5,336 nt of DNA from Candidatus Yanofskybacteria bacterium RIFCSPHIGHO2_01_FULL_39_8b (GTDB taxonomy: Bacteria; Patescibacteriota; Minisyncoccia; 2-02-FULL-40-12; GWA2-44-9), in contig MGIZ01000018.1 of assembly GCA_001794015.1 (NCBI GenBank), forward strand, positions 14,830 through 20,165. The letters are read 5' to 3'. The notes below the pieces were generated by a model that was given only the letters and a program-made list of their open reading frames with translations, had not been told where the DNA came from and ran no database searches. A program made the translations under genes and the position numbers. Shown piece by piece: positions 4,976 through 5,336 of the stretch (its first letter is position 1; every line of letters starts with the position of its first letter).

Positions 4976-5336
4976 CTATTGACCTTTGGAAGTTTGGATG
5001 TCTACCAACTCTACATCAAAATAGAGCGTTGAATCTGGAGGAATAAGGCCGTTGCCGATATCACGACTGCCATAGCCAAGTTCCGGAGAAATAACTAATT
5101 TTCTTTTCCCGCCGATTTTCATCCCAAGCAAACCTAAATCCCAGCCTTTTATTACCATTCCTCCGCCGAGGACAAATGAAAACGGCTCTCCCCTGTCATA
5201 AGAATTGTCGAATTTAGTTCCATTTTCAAGCGTTCCGGCATAATGGGCAAAAACTTTGTCGCCATTTTTGGCTTCTTGGCCGGAACCAACCGTTAAATCC
5301 AAATACCCCAGCCCGTTCTCAAGCCTAATCCACCCA
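4976..5336 (-). CDS. FKBP-type peptidyl-prolyl cis-trans isomerase, 5'-partial
   Basis: This is a peptidyl-prolyl isomerase of the FKBP fold, which speeds cis-trans isomerisation at proline during protein folding. The visible 119 residues cover essentially the whole domain. Seen in order are the HY of the first strand (AHYAGTL), KFDNS, PFSFVLG, VIKGWD, GMKIGGKRKL, LGYG and IPPDSTLYFDVEL. The pocket positions known from FKBP12 (Tyr, Phe-Asp, Phe, Val-Ile, Trp, Tyr, Phe) are all present, so it should be active. A TTG at 5302 could be taken as the start, but the frame stays open to the window edge and reads ENGLGYLDLTVGSG, matching the usual lead-in of FKBPs (ESGLxYxDLxxGxG). The true start therefore lies beyond 5336. 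Whether there is a signal peptide cannot be seen. It ends with TAG only 7 nt before a large palindrome, so it is probably a separate transcription unit from the glycosidase genes. Confidence 0.95.
   Translation of the reverse strand, partial: GWIRLENGLGYLDLTVGSGQEAKNGDKVFAHYAGTLENGTKFDNSYDRGEPFSFVLGGGMVIKGWDLGLLGMKIGGKRKLVISPELGYGSRDIGNGLIPPDSTLYFDVELVDIQTSKGQ

Noticed and set aside
5300..5302. TTG as start of the FKBP gene
   Set aside because: The frame continues upstream without a stop and encodes the typical residues ENGLGY that precede this point in FKBPs, so the gene is cut by the window edge.

Overview
The window is AT-rich, compact DNA, probably from a bacterium of the Candidate Phyla Radiation (Patescibacteria, Parcubacteria- or Microgenomates-like). 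The reasons are gene spacings of 1-3 nt, starts without Shine-Dalgarno sequences, a clan GH-A glycosidase of a type I associate with these genomes, and short periodic and palindromic sequence inside genes. The assignment is an inference from style, since no marker gene is present. The genetic code looks standard: TAA or TAG ends every gene and TGG encodes the expected Trp residues.

All convincing genes are on the minus strand and read from right to left. The right edge holds the 3' part of an FKBP-type peptidyl-prolyl isomerase (4976-5336, 5' end outside the window). After a 44-nt near-perfect palindrome and a likely leaderless promoter come four tightly packed genes: a GH1 beta-glycosidase (3622-4914), an EamA/DMT-type membrane transporter (2748-3620), a membrane-anchored clan GH-A glycosidase fused to a trypsin/HtrA-like domain that has lost its catalytic triad (1155-2744), and a protein with a C-terminal winged helix-turn-helix (542-1171). 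Gaps of 1 and 3 nt and a 17-nt overlap suggest one transcript. The set would combine cytoplasmic glycoside cleavage, small-molecule transport, an envelope-facing glycosidase and a possible regulator.

The left 541 bases contain no convincing gene. They hold a GC-richer unexplained part (1-170), a cluster of eight GGTGACA/TGTCACC heptamers in both orientations (244-435) and a nested imperfect hairpin (436-543) that reaches the stop codon of the regulator gene.

The most unusual signal is inside the coding regions. Both glycosidase genes carry a perfect 14-bp inverted repeat, and both carry a tract with 7-bp periodicity. All remain in frame, and at least three of these four sit where the protein appears longer than its family pattern. 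A similar heptad tract lies at the left edge. This resembles in principle the in-frame palindromic elements known from Rickettsia, but the sequences differ from one another. In one case an arm of the palindrome encodes conserved host residues, which suggests a copied inverted duplication rather than a mobile insert.
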